From NCBI RefSeq assembly GCF_042665095.1, contig NZ_JBHTBV010000009.1: a DNA stretch of 64,000 nucleotides; one strand, given 5' to 3'. The notes under the pieces were generated by a model, which made no database searches, was not told where the DNA came from, and saw nothing but the letters and a program-made list of their open reading frames with translations. The position numbers were made by a program, and so were the translations under genes. The DNA comes from Gordonibacter pamelaeae (GTDB lineage: Bacteria > Actinomycetota > Coriobacteriia > Coriobacteriales > Eggerthellaceae). Positions 62,210 through 64,000 of the stretch are shown in pieces (position 1 is the stretch's first letter; the number at the start of each line of letters is the position of its first letter).

Positions 62210-64000
62210 ATGGAGAAAATCGTCGAATCCTTCGAGCTGTACGGGAAGCAGTACCGCTTGGAGACGGGCGAGCTGGCCAAGCAGGCGACCGGTTCCGTGG
62301 TCGTCACGCAAGGCGACACCACCGTGCTGGTCACGGCGGTCATCGGGCAGGAGAAGGACTACGACTTCTTCCCGCTCACGGTCGACTTCATCGAGAAGAT
62401 GTACGCCGTCGGCCGCATCCCGGGCGGCTACCTGAAGCGCGAGGCGCGCCCGTCGGACAAGGGCACGCTCACGGCCCGCATGGTGGACCGTCCCATCCGC
62501 CCCGGCTTCGTGGACGGCTTCAAGCGCGAGGTGCACGTGGTGTGCACGACGCTCGTGGTGGACAGCGTGAACCCGCCCGACACCATCTGCGTCATGGGCG
62601 CGAGCGCCGCCCTCATGCTGGGCGCGGCCCCCTTCGACGGCCCTGCCGCCTGCGTGCGCATCGGCCGCGACATCGAGACGGGCGAGTTCATCGTGAACCC
62701 GACGTTCGAGGAGTCCGAGCACTCCGACCTGGAGCTCACCATCGCCGGCACGGCCGACTACATCTCCATGGTGGAGGCGGGCGCCGACGAGATCTCCGAG
62801 CAGGACATGCTGGCCGCCATGGCGTTCGGCCAGGAGGCCATCGCCGCGTTCTGCGAGGTGCAGCAGCGCTTCCTCGACCGCGCGAACATCCAGCCGGTCG
62901 AGTGGCCCGTGCACGTGGCCGACCCGGCCATCGCGGAGCGCGTGGCCCCGTTCATGGACGAGATGTCCGCCGCGCTGCACGACGCCGACAAGCTGTCGCG
63001 CATGGGCAAGGTGGAGGAGCTCAAGGAGCGCATCAAGGCCGAGCAGTTCTCCGACGAGGAGCGCGCCGCCTGGAAGGGCGACATCGCCGCCGAGCTGAAG
63101 AAGCTGGAGAAGAAGGCCATGCGCGCCATGGTCATCGCCACCGGCGAGCGCGCCGACGGCCGCACGCCCGAGGAGATCCGCCCGCTCTACATCAAGCCCG
63201 GCTACCTGCCCCGCGTGCACGGCTCGGGCCTGTTCCAGCGCGGCCAGACCCAGGTACTGTCCGTGGTGACGCTCGGCATGCTCAACGAGTGGCAGCGCCT
63301 CGACACCATCGACCCCGCCGAGGGCAAGCGCTACATGCACCAGTACAACTTCCCGCCGTACTGCACGGGCGAGGCGGGCCGCATGGGCGCGCCGAAGCGC
63401 CGCGAGATCGGCCACGGTGCGCTCGCCGAGCGCGCGCTCATGCCGGTGCTGCCGGACGAGGACGAGTTCCCCTACGCCATCCGCGTGGTGAGCGAGGTCC
63501 TGGAGTCCAACGGCTCCTCGTCCATGGCCTCCACCTGCGGCTCCACGCTGGCCCTCATGGATGCCGGCGTGCCCATCAAGGCGCCGGTCTCCGGCATCGC
63601 CATGGGCCTCATCAAGGAGGGCGACGACGTGGTCATCCTCTCCGACATCCAGGGCATCGAGGACTTCCTCGGCGACATGGACTTCAAGGTGTGCGGCACG
63701 GAGAAGGGCATCACCGCCCTGCAGATGGACAACAAGGCCCGCGGCCTGTCCGTCGAGATCCTGGCCCGCGCGCTCGCCCAGGCGAGCGAGGGCCGCGCCC
63801 ACATCCTGGACGCCATGCTGGAGACCATCGAGGCGCCGCGCGAGGAGCTTTCCGAGTTCGCGCCGCGCATCGAGACGATCCATATCCCGGTGGACAAGAT
63901 CCGCGACGTCATCGGCAGCGGCGGCAAGGTGGTCCGCGGCATCCAGGAGGAGACGGGCGCCCAGATCAACATCGAGGAAGACGGCACCATCCACATCGCC
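62210..64000 (+). CDS. pnp: Polynucleotide phosphorylase (3' end outside window)
   Basis: 597 codons are open to the right edge. Two RNase PH-like domains flank a helical domain. The first runs ~10-140 (GSVVVTQGDTTVLVTAV). The second starts near 320 (GERADGRTPEEIRP) and holds the catalytic region with GYLPRVHGSGLFQRGQT and the SSMASTCG motif near 440. At the edge begins the KH domain (VIGSGGKVVRGI). It degrades RNA 3' to 5' with phosphate and belongs to the degradosome. The S1 domain must lie outside. ATG 62210 has only a weak ribosome binding site; a nearby ATG at 62202 is in another frame. Confidence 0.94.
   Translation, partial: MEKIVESFELYGKQYRLETGELAKQATGSVVVTQGDTTVLVTAVIGQEKDYDFFPLTVDFIEKMYAVGRIPGGYLKREARPSDKGTLTARMVDRPIRPGFVDGFKREVHVVCTTLVVDSVNPPDTICVMGASAALMLGAAPFDGPAACVRIGRDIETGEFIVNPTFEESEHSDLELTIAGTADYISMVEAGADEISEQDMLAAMAFGQEAIAAFCEVQQRFLDRANIQPVEWPVHVADPAIAERVAPFMDEMSAALHDADKLSRMGKVEELKERIKAEQFSDEERAAWKGDIAAELKKLEKKAMRAMVIATGERADGRTPEEIRPLYIKPGYLPRVHGSGLFQRGQTQVLSVVTLGMLNEWQRLDTIDPAEGKRYMHQYNFPPYCTGEAGRMGAPKRREIGHGALAERALMPVLPDEDEFPYAIRVVSEVLESNGSSSMASTCGSTLALMDAGVPIKAPVSGIAMGLIKEGDDVVILSDIQGIEDFLGDMDFKVCGTEKGITALQMDNKARGLSVEILARALAQASEGRAHILDAMLETIEAPREELSEFAPRIETIHIPVDKIRDVIGSGGKVVRGIQEETGAQINIEEDGTIHIA

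Noticed and set aside
62202..62435. 77-residue plus-strand frame at the pnp start
   Set aside because: It is out of frame with the clear PNPase sequence that starts at 62210.

Overview
High-GC (roughly 65-70 %) bacterial chromosome that reads like an anaerobic gut Coriobacteriia, most likely Eggerthellaceae. Clues are the actinobacterial mIHF next to gmk-rpoZ, Tat-exported DMSO-reductase-family enzymes each paired with a membrane-helix/LuxR-type regulator, frequent GTG/TTG starts, and the gene orders hrcA-dnaJ-rsmE-mtaB and phoH-ybeY-dgkA-era. The species cannot be fixed from sequence reading alone.

Layout. 0-1.1 kb: the end of a class B-like sortase gene and a wall-anchored surface protein. 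1.1-4.2 kb: PyrR attenuator plus pyrR-pyrB-pyrC. 4.4-6.2 kb: KimA-type potassium importer (reverse strand). 6.4-20.4 kb: two tandem paralogous respiratory loci, each with a LuxR-type regulator, a TtrA-like molybdopterin catalytic subunit, a TtrB-like 4Fe-4S subunit, an NrfD/TtrC-like membrane subunit and a TorD-like chaperone. 20.4-25.3 kb: a second PyrR attenuator plus carA-carB. 25.4-29.9 kb: accessory island with mazEF, mqsRA plus a predicted ATPase, and orphan genes. 30.0-32.6 kb: pyrK-pyrD-pyrF. 32.8-64 kb: housekeeping genes (mihF, gmk, rpoZ, thiI, comEA/comEC, holA, rpsT, lepA, dusB, hemW, hrcA-dnaJ-rsmE-mtaB, phoH-ybeY-dgkA-era, recO, a two-component system, rpsO, pnp).

Main discovery. 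Both TtrA-like catalytic genes contain one in-frame TGA exactly where tetrathionate reductase TtrA has its molybdenum-binding cysteine. Each TGA is followed by a hairpin whose apical GU lies at the same distance as G23/U24 of the E. coli fdhF SECIS. I read both as full-length selenoproteins (about 1036 and 1030 residues), not broken genes. In the second locus a 227-bp piece of the 4Fe-4S subunit gene is inverted between 8-bp inverted repeats (GGCATGGC/GCCATGCC). Re-inverting it in silico restores a full 205-residue reading frame. That subunit is therefore OFF in this assembly, either by a switchable intragenic inversion or by a one-off rearrangement. The regulator of the second locus is also broken (internal deletion with frameshift, and lost C-terminus).

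How genes work together. UMP synthesis is complete across three separated blocks (pyrRBC, carAB, pyrKDF). Two of them carry near-identical PyrR-type leaders, which suggests an ancestral pyr operon split by insertions. The respiratory loci would pass quinol electrons through NrfD and the Fe-S subunit to a Tat-exported Mo/Sec enzyme matured by its TorD chaperone. The rest is core information processing, stress response and cell-envelope metabolism.
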